NCBI GenBank assembly: GCA_016179865.1 | Contig: JACPCJ010000098.1 | Location: 1 to 43,778, forward strand | Length of the DNA: 43,778 bases | Reading direction: 5' to 3' | Source: Actinomycetota bacterium | Lineage (GTDB): Bacteria > Actinomycetota > Acidimicrobiia > IMCC26256 > JACPCJ01 | Shown: positions 1-7,778 of the stretch, piece after piece | Layout of the letters: the number at the start of each line of letters is the position of its first letter | How positions within the stretch are numbered: position 1 is the stretch's first letter | Position numbers and translations under genes: made by a program | The notes under the pieces: generated by a model | Told to the model about the DNA's origin: nothing | The model's database searches: none | Seen by the model: the letters and a program-made list of their open reading frames with translations, nothing else

Positions 1-1
1 G

Positions 2-952
2 ATCATGACCGGCGCCATGGTCCCGGACGGCGCCGACGGCGTCGTGATCGTCGAGCACACCGAGCTCGACGGCGACGAGGTCGTGATCCGTCACCCTGCC
101 GGCGACCACATCCGCCCGGCCGGGGGCGACGTCGCGCCCGGAGACCTGGTGTTCCCCGCGGGCACCGAGCTGACGTCGGCCCACCTCGGGGTGCTGGCGA
201 GCCTTGGCCTCGGCACGGTGCCCGTCCGGCCCCGGCCCCGAGTCGGGGTGCTGTCGACGGGCGACGAGCTCGTGCCGCCGGGGGAGCCCCTGCCCAGGGG
301 CAAGATTCGAGAGTCGAACCGGCCCATGCTGCTCGCCCAGGTTCGAGAGGCGGCCTGCGAGCCCGTGGACCTCGGCACGGTTGCCGACGACGAGACTGCT
401 CTGGAGGCAGCCCTGCGGGACGCCGTCGGCCGGTGCGACGCCGTCCTCACCAGCGGCGGCGTCTCGATGGGGGAGTACGACTTCGTGAAGGTCGTGCTCG
501 ACCGCATCGCCGACATGCGTTGGTTCCAGATTGCCATCAAGCCCGCCAAGCCTCTGGCCTTCGGGGTGGCCCGTCTTCCCGGGGATGGGCACGGCGGAGG
601 GTCGGTGCCGGTGTTCGGTCTCCCGGGGAACCCGGTGTCGTCGTCCGTGAGCTGCGAGCTGTTCGCCCGGCCCGCGCTGCGACAGATGATGGGGCACGCG
701 GACATCCTCCGCCTGGTGGTGACGGCTCAGGCCGCAGGCGACTTCCCGCGCCACCCCGACGGCAAGACGCACTTTGATCGGGTGCGGGCGTGGTTCGACG
801 ACGGCCGACTCATGGCCGAGCGCAGCGGAGCCCAGGCGTCGAACGTGCTCAGCGCGCTGGCGCACGCGAACGGCCTGGCGGTGCTCCCCGATGGGGATGG
901 CGTCCAGGCCGGAGGACTTCTGGACGTGTTACTCCTGCGCTCGACTCCGTAG
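2..952 (+). CDS. moeA: Molybdopterin molybdenumtransferase MoeA (5' partial)
   Basis: MoeA inserts molybdate into adenylylated molybdopterin, the last step of Moco synthesis in the cytoplasm. The frame is open at the window edge and the first residues, TGAMVPDGADGVV, match an internal MoeA motif, so the N-terminal part lies upstream. Visible hallmarks in order are STGDELV, a degenerate K(I/L)RESNRPML segment, SGGVSMGEYDFVK, the IKPAKPLAFG strand and GLPGNPVSS, followed by a normal C-terminal domain IV. The stop lies 9 bp before moaA, so the two are almost certainly co-transcribed. Nothing appears broken; only the start is missing from the window. The family call is secure. The paralogue assignment (MoeA1 or MoeA2) is not possible from this fragment. 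Confidence 0.95.
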   Translation: MMTGAMVPDGADGVVIVEHTELDGDEVVIRHPAGDHIRPAGGDVAPGDLVFPAGTELTSAHLGVLASLGLGTVPVRPRPRVGVLSTGDELVPPGEPLPRGKIRESNRPMLLAQVREAACEPVDLGTVADDETALEAALRDAVGRCDAVLTSGGVSMGEYDFVKVVLDRIADMRWFQIAIKPAKPLAFGVARLPGDGHGGGSVPVFGLPGNPVSSSVSCELFARPALRQMMGHADILRLVVTAQAAGDFPRHPDGKTHFDRVRAWFDDGRLMAERSGAQASNVLSALAHANGLAVLPDGDGVQAGGLLDVLLLRSTP

Positions 953-961
953 GCTTGTGGG

Positions 962-1981
962 ATGACAGCACCGCTGACCGGCCCGTCGACCGGCCCGTTG
1001 ATCGATGGGCAGGGGCGCCGGGTGAAGGACCTCCGGCTCTCGATCACTGATCGCTGCAACTTCCGGTGCGTCTATTGCATGCCCGAAGACGGCCTCGAGT
1101 GGCTACCCCGAGCCGACCTGCTCACCTACGAGGAGCTGACGCGGATCGCCGCGGTCTGCGTGGAGCGCTGGAGCTTCGAGGCGATCCGGATCACCGGGGG
1201 CGAGCCGCTGGTCAGGGCGCACGTGCCGGATCTCGTGGCCATGCTGGCGCCCCTCGGCGTCGACATCGCCCTGACCACGAACGGGGTGAAGCTTCCCGAC
1301 GCGGCCCCGGCACTCGCCGAGGCCGGCCTCGATCGGGTCAACGTCAGCCTCGACTCGTTGTGCGAGCACACTTTCGAAGAGCTGACCCGGGCTTCCGAAC
1401 TCCACCGCGTCCTCGCCGGCATCGACGCTGCCCTGGAGGTGGGGCTGACGCCCGTGAAGGTGAACACCGTCGTGATGCGCGGGGTGAACGACGGCGAGAT
1501 CGTCGACCTTGCGGCCTTCGGGCGAGACCGCGGCGTGGAGGTGCGCTTCATCGAGTTCATGCCGCTCGACGCCGAGGGAGGATGGAGCCGCGACCGGGTG
1601 GTGCCCGCGAAGGAGATCATCGAAACGGTGGCCGCAGCGTTTCCGGTCGAGCCGGTCACGGCCGTCGACGACGGTCACGATGAGCCGGCGGCCCGCTGGC
1701 GCTACCTCGACGGAAAGGGCTTCGTGGGCGCCATCCCGAGCGTCACCGAGCCGTTCTGCGGGCGCTGCGACCGGGTGCGGGTGACGGCCGAGGGCAAGTT
1801 CCGCTCGTGCCTGTTCGCTCTCGACGAGTATGACCTCCGAGCGGTCCTCCGGGCGGGCGGCACCGACGACGACCTCGCCGCCGTCATCGAGACGGCGGTG
1901 GCGGCGAAGTGGCCCGGCCACAAGATCGGCCGCATCGACTTCATCCGCCCGTCCCGGTCCATGTCCCAGATCGGGGGCTGA
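962..1981 (+). CDS. moaA: GTP 3',8-cyclase MoaA (radical SAM)
   Basis: MoaA is the radical SAM enzyme that, with MoaC, turns GTP into cyclic pyranopterin monophosphate, the first step of Moco synthesis. The 339-aa length is typical. The SAM [4Fe-4S] motif CNFRCVYC supplies Cys32, Cys36 and Cys39. A TGGEPLVR segment follows, and a second cluster motif FCGRC...FRSC sits near residue 265. The protein ends in GG, the flexible Gly-Gly tail that MoaA needs for activity. The start ATG is 9 bp after the moeA stop, and the first 20 residues are a Pro/Gly-rich extension ahead of the RxVxDLRLSITDRCNF core. It is in an operon with moeA and moaC. The call is very secure. Confidence 0.97.
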   Translation: MTAPLTGPSTGPLIDGQGRRVKDLRLSITDRCNFRCVYCMPEDGLEWLPRADLLTYEELTRIAAVCVERWSFEAIRITGGEPLVRAHVPDLVAMLAPLGVDIALTTNGVKLPDAAPALAEAGLDRVNVSLDSLCEHTFEELTRASELHRVLAGIDAALEVGLTPVKVNTVVMRGVNDGEIVDLAAFGRDRGVEVRFIEFMPLDAEGGWSRDRVVPAKEIIETVAAAFPVEPVTAVDDGHDEPAARWRYLDGKGFVGAIPSVTEPFCGRCDRVRVTAEGKFRSCLFALDEYDLRAVLRAGGTDDDLAAVIETAVAAKWPGHKIGRIDFIRPSRSMSQIGG

Positions 1982-2128
1982 ACCCCGGGCTCGCGCCGCC
2001 CGGGCCGGCCAGCCCCTACACTTTGGCGAGGCGGAGCTCCACCCATCCGCGGCCTGTGACCCACCCGATCGCACGACGGAAGGATCCGCGTGCCCTCGGG
2101 GGTGCCGCCCGAAACGACCGGAGACCGA

Positions 2129-2701
2129 ATGGCCAGGGAGTTCACGCACCTCGACCCAATGGGCCGCGCCCGCATGGTCGACGTCACGCCCAAGGAGCCC
2201 ACACACCGGCGAGCCGTCGCTCGGTGCCGCATCCACATGCAGCCGGAGACGGCCTCGATGATTGCCTCGGGTGCGATCACCAAGGGCGACGTCCTCGCCG
2301 TCGCCCGGGTGGCGGGGATCCAGGCCGCCAAGCGCACGCCGGAACTCCTTCCCCTGTGCCACCCCCTCCTCGTGGGATCGGTATACGTGAACTTCACCAT
2401 CGAGGACAGCTACGTCGAGGTCGAGGCGCAGGTCGAGACGTTCGACCGCACCGGGGTCGAGATGGAGGCGCTGACGGCCTGCGCAGTGGCGGCGTTGACC
2501 GTCTACGACATGTGCAAGTCGGTCGATCGGGAGATGACCATCGGCGAACTCGCCCTGTGGGAGAAGACCGGCGGGTCGAGCGGCACCTTCCGGCGCAAGT
2601 CCCTCGAGGACGCCATCGACGAGGCCCTCGAGGAGTCGAAGCGGACGGTCGGCGTGGCGTCCGATCCCCCCGACGTCCTGGGGGACGACTCGGAGTCCTG
2701 A
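2129..2701 (+). CDS. moaC: Cyclic pyranopterin monophosphate synthase MoaC
   Basis: MoaC completes cPMP formation from the MoaA product. I chose ATG 2129 rather than the ORF-track start at 2090, because family members begin close to the FTHLDPMGRARMVDV segment and GGAG lies five bases upstream. This gives 190 aa, slightly longer than the usual 160 because of an acidic C-terminal tail. Seen motifs are KGDVLAVARVAGI, LPLCHPL and the active-site YDMCKSVDREM with the catalytic Asp and Lys. Together with moeA and moaA it covers the first and last steps of cofactor synthesis; moaD and moaE are not in the window. A hairpin directly after the stop probably ends the operon. Confidence 0.96.
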   Translation: MAREFTHLDPMGRARMVDVTPKEPTHRRAVARCRIHMQPETASMIASGAITKGDVLAVARVAGIQAAKRTPELLPLCHPLLVGSVYVNFTIEDSYVEVEAQVETFDRTGVEMEALTACAVAALTVYDMCKSVDREMTIGELALWEKTGGSSGTFRRKSLEDAIDEALEESKRTVGVASDPPDVLGDDSES

Positions 2702-2702
2702 C

Positions 2703-2728
2703 TGTTCTAGGCCTCAGGCCCTAGAACA
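2703..2728 (+). terminator. Hairpin after moaC
   Basis: A perfect 9-bp stem, TGTTCTAGG/CCTAGAACA, starts one base after the moaC stop. There is no T-run, which is common in high-GC actinobacteria. An alternative 9-bp pairing, GCCTCAGGC (2711-2719) with GCCTGAGGC (2743-2751), would compete with it. Confidence 0.5.
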
Positions 2729-2817
2729 CGGGGCGCTTCCGAGCCTGAGGCCTCCGCCTCGCCTCCGCCGGCGGGCTTCGTCACGGAGCGATGTGACTCC
2801 TGACCCCGGTCCGCCAC

Positions 2818-2846
2818 TTGACGTGGCTGCTTGCAAAAGTTAGCGT
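2818..2846 (+). promoter_or_regulatory. Sigma70-like promoter before the SepX-like gene
   Basis: TTGACG and TAGCGT are separated by exactly 17 bp, matching the actinobacterial TTGAC / TAnnnT pattern. They lie 130 bp upstream of the next gene and after the moaC hairpin. This suggests the SepX-like/translin unit has its own promoter. No other feature was seen in the 2729-2977 gap. Confidence 0.45.
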
Positions 2847-2977
2847 TTGTGCGCGCATCCACTTGCGTCTCGATGTTGAGACCGATAGAACACGCGCTTT
2901 GTTGGCGGGGGAGGGGTCCACCACCTCTCGCCTGCTTGTGATTACGGTCCGACGAGTCAGAAGGCAGGTCGAGGAGT

Positions 2978-3496
2978 TTGACCGCGTTGGTTCTGCTCAT
3001 CTTGGGGGCCGTCTGGGCAGCAGTGCTGGTACCGCCAGCCCTGCGTGCGCGGGCCGAGGCCAGCCCGGGTGACACCATCGGCAGCTTCCATCACCAGCTG
3101 AACGTGTTGCGCCGCACGGGCGGATACATCCCTCGCCCCGGCTTCGGTGAGCACGGCCCCGTTCCCGTCCCGCGTTCGTCGTTCGGCCCCGGCGGCATCC
3201 CGATCATGACGGCCGCACCGGTCGACTCCGTGCGCCGCCGCCGGCGCGACGTCCTCGTCACGCTGCTCTGGATCATGGGCGCGACGCTGGCCCTCGGCCT
3301 CATGCCGTCCTTCCGGGGGCTCCTCGTTCTCCACCTCGTCGCCGATGCCCTCTTCGTCGGCTACGTGCTTCTCCTTCGCCACATCAAGCTGACGGCCGAC
3401 ACCCAGCGGGCCGAGCAGGCGGCCAAGGTCCGCCGCCTGCGTCCGGTGCCCGACGGCGTCGCCGACCTGGCGCTCCGCCGCGCCGCCAGCCGCTAA
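2978..3496 (+). CDS. SepX/Rv0996-like membrane protein
   Basis: A 172-aa protein with an N-terminal membrane anchor (residues about 2-20, ALVLLILGAVWAAVLVPP) followed by RARAEASPGDTIGSFHHQLNVL. A central basic RRRRRD patch precedes two closely spaced membrane helices (about 88-125). This architecture, and the position beside Moco genes, match the actinobacterial septum-associated protein SepX and Mycobacterium Rv0996, where moeA lies nearby. The relation is inferred from layout and the N-terminal pattern and was not tested. The only in-frame starts after the upstream stop (2939) are TTG 2978, almost touching a GAGGAG, and TTG 2987, which is better spaced from it. The next gene starts 7 bp after its stop. 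Confidence 0.6.
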   Translation: MTALVLLILGAVWAAVLVPPALRARAEASPGDTIGSFHHQLNVLRRTGGYIPRPGFGEHGPVPVPRSSFGPGGIPIMTAAPVDSVRRRRRDVLVTLLWIMGATLALGLMPSFRGLLVLHLVADALFVGYVLLLRHIKLTADTQRAEQAAKVRRLRPVPDGVADLALRRAASR

Positions 3497-3503
3497 CCCT
3501 CGC

Positions 3504-4154
3504 TTGGCCGAGCGCAACGACCGGCTCGCGGGCGAGATCTCGCACGTCGCCGAGTTCGCCCGGGCCGTGCTCGACGAGCGTCACGAGGCCCGCGAAGTCG
3601 CACTCCGGGTCTCCCGCAAGATCATCCAGGCCTGCGCGGCTTCGATCCGCGCCGTCCACCGCGAGGAGTTCGCCGACGCCGAGCGCCTCGCCGACGAGGC
3701 CAAAGCCCACCTGGCCGAGGGCGAGACTGCGGTCATCGATCACCCCGACCTTCGGTACGCCGGGTACTACAGCGACGCGGCCAAGGAGTACGCCGAGGCC
3801 CGCATCACCCTCGCCCTGGTCCGCGGTGACTCGCTCCCGCTGCCCGAGGACATCGGCGTTGACGTCGCCCCCTACTTGAACGGCCTCGCCGAGGCCGCCA
3901 GCGAGCTACGGCGACGGCTCCTCGACCTGCTGCGCCGGGGAGACCTCGACGAGAGCGAGGAGCTGCTCACGGCGATGGACGAGGTGTACACGCGCCTCGT
4001 CACTATGGACTACCCCGACGCCGTCTCGGGCGGGCTGCGGCGTCGCACCGACGCGCTGCGGGCCGTCCTCGAGCGCACCCGCGGTGACGTCACCATCACC
4101 GCCCTCCAGCGGCGCCTCCAAGACGCCATCGAGTCGCACGCCCCTCCGTCCTGA
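3504..4154 (+). CDS. Translin-family protein
   Basis: A 216-aa all-helical protein with the translin pattern: a basic N-terminal helix with REVALRVSRKIIQACAASIRAVHREEF, a central YAGYYSDAAKEYAEARITLALV, then LGV-like DIGVDVAPYLNGLAEAASELRR and a C-terminal Y-x-L-x3-DYPDAV-x3-LRRRTDALRAVLERTRGD. Eukaryotic translin binds single-stranded DNA and RNA, and with TRAX it forms an RNA endonuclease. Archaeal and scattered bacterial homologues exist, mostly unstudied. The start is TTG 3504, the first possible start in the frame. There is no clear ribosome site, so it is probably translationally coupled to the SepX-like gene that ends 7 bp before. Acidic residues of the TRAX nuclease site cannot be assigned with certainty. 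Its biological role is unknown. Confidence 0.75.
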   Translation: MAERNDRLAGEISHVAEFARAVLDERHEAREVALRVSRKIIQACAASIRAVHREEFADAERLADEAKAHLAEGETAVIDHPDLRYAGYYSDAAKEYAEARITLALVRGDSLPLPEDIGVDVAPYLNGLAEAASELRRRLLDLLRRGDLDESEELLTAMDEVYTRLVTMDYPDAVSGGLRRRTDALRAVLERTRGDVTITALQRRLQDAIESHAPPS

Positions 4155-4225
4155 CGCACCGAATTTGGTTTCATTCCTCACCCCAGGGCGCGGTGGCGAC
4201 CCCAAGTTCGTGCGACCATGCCCCC

Positions 4226-4438
4226 ATGTGTCGAAGCATCAAGACCATGCGGGGGATGGACCCGCCCGCTGAGCGGGCGGATCTCGAGGCCGCCGCCCTC
4301 CAGTTCGTCCGCAAGCTGAGCGGGTACCGGGAGCCGTCGCAGGTCAACCGGGACGTGTTCGAGCGGGCCGTCACCGAGGTGGCCGACGCGGCGGGGCGGC
4401 TGATGGACGGTCTCGTGGTCGGCCGGGCCTCGGGCTGA
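4226..4438 (+). CDS. DUF2277 family protein
   Basis: A 70-aa protein starting MCRSIKTMRG, the signature opening of DUF2277, followed by an AALQFVRKLSGYREPSQVN helix and ending RLMDGLVVGRASG. The ORF track extends to 4193, but ATG 4226 gives the family N-terminus. The family is widespread in actinobacteria and has no established function. The next gene begins 4 bp after its stop, suggesting joint expression. Confidence 0.85.
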   Translation: MCRSIKTMRGMDPPAERADLEAAALQFVRKLSGYREPSQVNRDVFERAVTEVADAAGRLMDGLVVGRASG

Positions 4439-4442
4439 GTCG

Positions 4443-4943
4443 ATGGTCGAGCCGCGGGCGACCCGGCCACACATGCCGGGCTACGGGATCCTCGGCCCCG
4501 AGGAGGGATCGGGCCTCCTGGCGTGGAGTTGGGCCGTCGAGCGGCTGGAGCGCTCGCACGACTACTGGGTGACGACGGCGTGGCCCGACGGGCGCCCGCA
4601 CGTCACGCCGGTCTGGGGGGTGTGGTTGGACAGCGCGATCTGGTTCTCCAGCAGCCGATCCTCCCGCAAGGCTCGGAATCTGGCCGCCGACCCGCGGTGC
4701 TCGATCGCCAACGACAACGCCCTTGAACCGGTGATCGTGGACGGGACGGCTGCCCTCATCGATGATCGCGAGATCGTCGCTGCCTTCGCCGAGGCATCCG
4801 ACGCCAAGTACGAGACGAGCTATGGCGTGGAATTCTTTGGCGACCCGGCCAACGCCGTCTTCAGGGTCTCGCCGTTCTCGGTGTTCGGGCTGACCGAAGC
4901 CGACTTCACGGGCTCGCCGACGAGGTGGCGGTTCGACGCCTGA
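4443..4943 (+). CDS. Pyridoxamine 5'-phosphate oxidase-family (split beta-barrel flavin/F420) protein
   Basis: A 166-aa PPOX-fold protein. The hallmark DYWVTTAWPDGRPHVTPVWGVW is followed by IWFSSSRSSRKARNLAADPRCSI, the segment that holds the flavin or F420 phosphate in this superfamily. Members reduce or bind small molecules with FMN or F420; the substrate cannot be predicted. The N-terminal RPHMPGYGI segment is also seen in related proteins, supporting the ATG at 4443. It directly follows DUF2277 and is convergent with the TetR gene (15-bp gap). Confidence 0.8.
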   Translation: MVEPRATRPHMPGYGILGPEEGSGLLAWSWAVERLERSHDYWVTTAWPDGRPHVTPVWGVWLDSAIWFSSSRSSRKARNLAADPRCSIANDNALEPVIVDGTAALIDDREIVAAFAEASDAKYETSYGVEFFGDPANAVFRVSPFSVFGLTEADFTGSPTRWRFDA

Positions 4944-4958
4944 TCGCCGGGCCCGCCC

Positions 4959-5612
4959 CTACTTCGAGTGGGGCGTGGCCTGGGCGACCATGCCGTCGTA
5001 CACCAGCGACAGGATCTGGCCGAAGAGGTCGGCACGGACGGCACCAGGGTCGACGATGGCGTCGAGGGCAAGCCCGGCGGCGAGGGCGAGGAAGGCCTCG
5101 GCGAGGTCGGCGGCCGGCATGGTGAGAGATGCCCCCGTGTTCGCCATGCGCTCGGTGAGCGCTTCGCTCAGGGCGTCTCGCATGACGGCCTGGCGGGCCC
5201 GATACAGCTCCGCGACGCGCTCGTTGCGCGCCGCCTCGGCCCAGTACTCGACCATCAGGGGCATCAGATGCGCCTGCGCCGAGAACAGGCTGGCGAGCCC
5301 GGCGCTGACGGCGCCCGCGGTCGGGATCTCGGCGGGAGACGTTCGGGTGATCTCGATGACCTCCCGTGCCGGTCGGTCGACTCGCTCGTCGAGCAGGGCC
5401 AAGAACAGCGCTTCCTTGCTGTCGAAGTTCCAGTAGAAGGTTCCCTTCGACAGCCCCGCCTCGGCGACGATCTCGTCGACCGTCGCCCGCTCATAACCCC
5501 TCCGGCCGAAGACCGCCCCAGCCGCGGTGAGGAGTTCGTCCCGCGACGAGGGGCGCTCGGGCTCGGCCTTCCGCGGGCGACCGCGAGGGCGGGGGGTTGA
5601 CGTCCTGGGCAT
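4959..5612 (-). CDS. TetR/AcrR-family transcriptional repressor
   Basis: A 217-aa regulator. After a basic, proline-rich arm (TSTPRPRGRPRK) comes the TetR helix-turn-helix (about residues 27-72) with ATVDEIVAEAGLSKGTFYWNFDSKEALF. The rest is an all-helical ligand-binding and dimerisation domain that does not reveal the ligand. It diverges from the DUF1295 gene, and a TAGAC...GTCTA palindrome lies 14 bp in front of its start codon. Autoregulation and control of the DUF1295 membrane enzyme are the simplest reading. Confidence 0.92.
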   Translation of the reverse strand: MPRTSTPRPRGRPRKAEPERPSSRDELLTAAGAVFGRRGYERATVDEIVAEAGLSKGTFYWNFDSKEALFLALLDERVDRPAREVIEITRTSPAEIPTAGAVSAGLASLFSAQAHLMPLMVEYWAEAARNERVAELYRARQAVMRDALSEALTERMANTGASLTMPAADLAEAFLALAAGLALDAIVDPGAVRADLFGQILSLVYDGMVAQATPHSK

Positions 5613-5626
5613 CTTCGCGCGAATAA

Positions 5627-5642
5627 TAGACCAATCAGTCTA
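5627..5642. promoter_or_regulatory. TetR operator
   Basis: TAGACCAATCAGTCTA: 5-bp arms TAGAC/GTCTA around six bases, the form widely seen for TetR-family operators. It lies in an AT-rich patch between the divergent TetR and DUF1295 genes. Confidence 0.7.
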
Positions 5643-5692
5643 ATTAGTGGCGGACCGGCACCTCCCTCTCGTCGGTGCGGAAGGGGCTCAGC

Positions 5693-6496
5693 ATGGCAAG
5701 GCTGCTGATCGGGTTCGGCTGTGTGCTCACCCTCATGACGATCACGTGGGCGGTCAGCGTTGGCCGGCACAACGCCGGGCTGGTCGATCGCGTCTGGGGC
5801 GTGGCGTTCGTGGTGCTCGGCGCCGTCGACCTCGCCACCGGCGCGGTCACCAGACGCTCATGGCTCGGCATGGCGATCGTTGCCGTGTGGGGGCTGCGCC
5901 TCTCGGCTCACATCACCGTCCGGGGGTGGGGTCGAGGAGAGGAGTGGCGGTTTCAGGAACTGCGCCGGCGCCACGGCCGGGCCTTCGCCGTCCGCAGCCT
6001 GCTCGATCCCTTCGGGCTCCAGGCGGTGGCCGCGGTGGCGGTGAGCACCCCCCTTCTTGCCATCACCCGTCCGGGGCAGACCGCGACGTGGTGGCTCGAC
6101 GGCCTTGGTGCCACGGTGGCGGTTGCGGGCCTGGTGGTGGAGGCGGCGGCCGACGCTCAGCTCGGCCGGTTCCGATCGTCGGGCAGCGACGGGGTGCTGG
6201 CCTCGGGGTTGTGGCGCTACACCCGCCACCCCAACTACCTCGGCGACGCCACCCTGTGGTGGGGTCTGGGCCTGCTCGGCGTGGCCGCCGGGCACTGGTG
6301 GGCGCTCGTCGGGCCGGCGGGAATGTTGGTGGTGCTACTTCGGGTGACGGGCGTCCCGGTCATGGACCGGCATATGCGAGCCACGCGGGGTCGGGAGTAC
6401 GACGACTATGTCCGCCGCACAAGTGCGTTCTTCCCGTGGCCGCCGCGGGACCTTTCTGCACCCCTGGCGACCGAGGGAGCCGTCACCCCCGGGTAG
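5693..6496 (+). CDS. DUF1295 / steroid 5-alpha-reductase-like membrane enzyme
   Basis: A 267-aa multi-pass membrane protein. The diagnostic C-terminal part reads GLWRYTRHPNYLGDATLWWGLGL, followed by RYDDYVRRTSAFFPWPP-like sequence, as in DUF1295 and the isoprenylcysteine methyltransferase/steroid reductase superfamily. Six to seven hydrophobic segments are visible. Family members probably reduce lipid or steroid double bonds, but few are characterised. ATG 5693 is preferred over GTG 5675 because AAGGGG sits six bases upstream. It is divergent from, and probably repressed by, the TetR protein. Confidence 0.85.
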   Translation: MARLLIGFGCVLTLMTITWAVSVGRHNAGLVDRVWGVAFVVLGAVDLATGAVTRRSWLGMAIVAVWGLRLSAHITVRGWGRGEEWRFQELRRRHGRAFAVRSLLDPFGLQAVAAVAVSTPLLAITRPGQTATWWLDGLGATVAVAGLVVEAAADAQLGRFRSSGSDGVLASGLWRYTRHPNYLGDATLWWGLGLLGVAAGHWWALVGPAGMLVVLLRVTGVPVMDRHMRATRGREYDDYVRRTSAFFPWPPRDLSAPLATEGAVTPG

Positions 6497-6515
6497 TACC
6501 CTGAGCCCCCGCTAC

Positions 6516-6589
6516 GGGGGTGTAGCTCAGTCTGGTAGAGCGCTACGTTCGCAACGTAGAAGTCAGGGGTTCAAGTCCCCTCACCTCCA
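6516..6589 (+). tRNA. tRNA-Ala (anticodon CGC)
   Basis: The full cloverleaf can be drawn by eye. The acceptor GGGGGTG/CACCTCC contains the G3:U70 pair that identifies alanine tRNA. The D stem is GCTC/GAGC, the anticodon stem CTACG/CGTAG with loop TTCGCAA (anticodon CGC, reading GCG), and the T stem AGGGG/CCCCT with loop TTCAAGT. The discriminator is A and the CCA end is not encoded. It begins 19 bp after the DUF1295 stop. Confidence 0.96.
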
Positions 6590-6654
6590 CTCATCCCTTG
6601 CGCGTTTCGCCCCTCCTCGGGCCACTCGGCCAGCCGCCGATCCGTCCCCCGCCG

Positions 6655-7578
6655 CTATGCGGGCTGGAATACGAACCACCACGTCACCGAGAGGTCGCCC
6701 TTCTCGGCGAAGTTGCCCGCCTCACCGACCTGGAGGTGGACGAGGTCGCCCTTGGAGATCGGGAGGTCGTTCACGGAGTTCAGCGGCACGTGGCAGCCGG
6801 TCTGGCCTATCTCGAACGCGCAGCCCTGCCGGTACTGGTCCCCGTTGACCATCACGTTGAGCCCGTAGCGGCCCTGGTTGGAGCCCGAGAGCTTGGCGCC
6901 GAACTCGACGATCCGACCGGTGGATTCCCAGGGGATCTGCTGCTCGGCGATGCCGCCCGGCCCGACGGTCACCCCGCCTTTGCCGATCGCCAGGTGCCGG
7001 AACTGGCCGTCGCACGCGATGCAGCCGATGGTCCCGCCCGAGGCGCCCTGGAACAGGATCGCTTTCGGTGGTAGTGCACTCTCGGCCGGTGGCGCTACGA
7101 ACTTGGCCTCCGGGGGCTCTCCCGTCGCCCCCTCCTGCGACGCCCGCTCCGGTGCTGCCGGTCCCCCGCCACCGTCGGGTGCCTCTTCCTCCGCCTCTTC
7201 CTCCGCCTCTTCCTCCGCCGCCTCGGGAGTGGAAGACGCGGTGGTGGCGTCGTCGTCGTCGCCCGACGTGAGCACGAAGGCGCCGAGGGCGACCATCGCG
7301 GCGATCCCCGCGATTGCAGCTATGAGCGCGGGGCTGCACCCCCTCGCTGCTTCCGCCACCTCTGGGAGCGGCACAGCGGCATCGCCGAGGGCGGAACTCA
7401 GCTCCTTGCGGAGGGCCGACATTTCCTCGTCGAGCTCGTTGAGCCGCTCGAAGTCCCCCACCCGGTGGGCAATGCGGTCAGGCGCGGGGGACCCCTCTTG
7501 CTTGATCCTGGCGTCGATTTGATCATGCTCGGCCTGGAGCTTCTCGTACCGCTTTTGTAGATCGCCTGCGTCGGTCAT
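6655..7578 (-). CDS. Membrane-anchored protein with CxxC/Cx8C outer domain (paralogue A)
   Basis: A 307-aa protein I do not recognise. ATG 7578 is chosen; the ORF-track extension to 7689 is arginine-rich and runs into a relic ORF. Residues 6-64 are charged and coiled-coil-like (LQKRYEKLQAEHDQID...). A juxtamembrane RGCSP (Cys81) leads into one membrane helix (about 84-104), then DDDD and an acidic linker (AEEEAEEEAEEE), then a beta-rich C-terminal domain. That domain holds Cys186-x2-Cys189 (IGCIACDGQF) and Cys253-x8-Cys262, and ends VTWWFVFQP. The same order of elements occurs in the protein at 17685-18644. Helix polarity suggests an outside C-terminal domain, with disulfides or a metal site possible. 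Confidence 0.7.
   Translation of the reverse strand: MTDAGDLQKRYEKLQAEHDQIDARIKQEGSPAPDRIAHRVGDFERLNELDEEMSALRKELSSALGDAAVPLPEVAEAARGCSPALIAAIAGIAAMVALGAFVLTSGDDDDATTASSTPEAAEEEAEEEAEEEAPDGGGGPAAPERASQEGATGEPPEAKFVAPPAESALPPKAILFQGASGGTIGCIACDGQFRHLAIGKGGVTVGPGGIAEQQIPWESTGRIVEFGAKLSGSNQGRYGLNVMVNGDQYRQGCAFEIGQTGCHVPLNSVNDLPISKGDLVHLQVGEAGNFAEKGDLSVTWWFVFQPA
7181..7216 (-). repeat. 3 x 12-bp tandem repeat coding EEEA
   Basis: Three perfect copies of GCCTCTTCCTCC (plus strand) encode the acidic AEEE linker repeats of the membrane protein. Copy number may vary between strains. Confidence 0.85.
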
Positions 7579-7685
7579 TGCGCTGCCGCCATGTGGTGCT
7601 CCCTCTGCTGCGAGCCGGAGAACCCGCGGTACCAACCCTGGGGCGACGCTAACCGCGGCGGGAGTTCGATGTCGGGCCACGGGGG

Positions 7686-7778
7686 TCATCCGGTTGTCCG
7701 GCCGCTCGGGTTCACGTTCACGGACTCCAGCACGGCGATGGCCTGATCGATCGCCTCGCGGTCCGGGTTCGGCCTCAC
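7686..7778 (-). pseudogene. C-terminal relic of a ribbon-helix-helix gene
   Basis: A 30-codon frame reads VRPNPDREAIDQAIAVLESV and ends in a stop. It closely matches the C-terminus of the intact RHH protein at 11890-12183 (TNPDRDAIDQAIAVLEAVKA). The DNA-binding N-terminal half is absent. At 7852-7871, GGTTCAAACGTCGTCCTCTC matches 18 of 20 bases of the flank upstream of the intact module (12416-12435), in the same orientation. This therefore looks like an internally deleted copy of that module. The rest of 7779-8001 holds nothing else I can support. Confidence 0.7.

Noticed and set aside
1103-2362. 419-aa minus-strand ORF
   Set aside because: Antisense of moaA/moaC with low-complexity composition; no domain seen.
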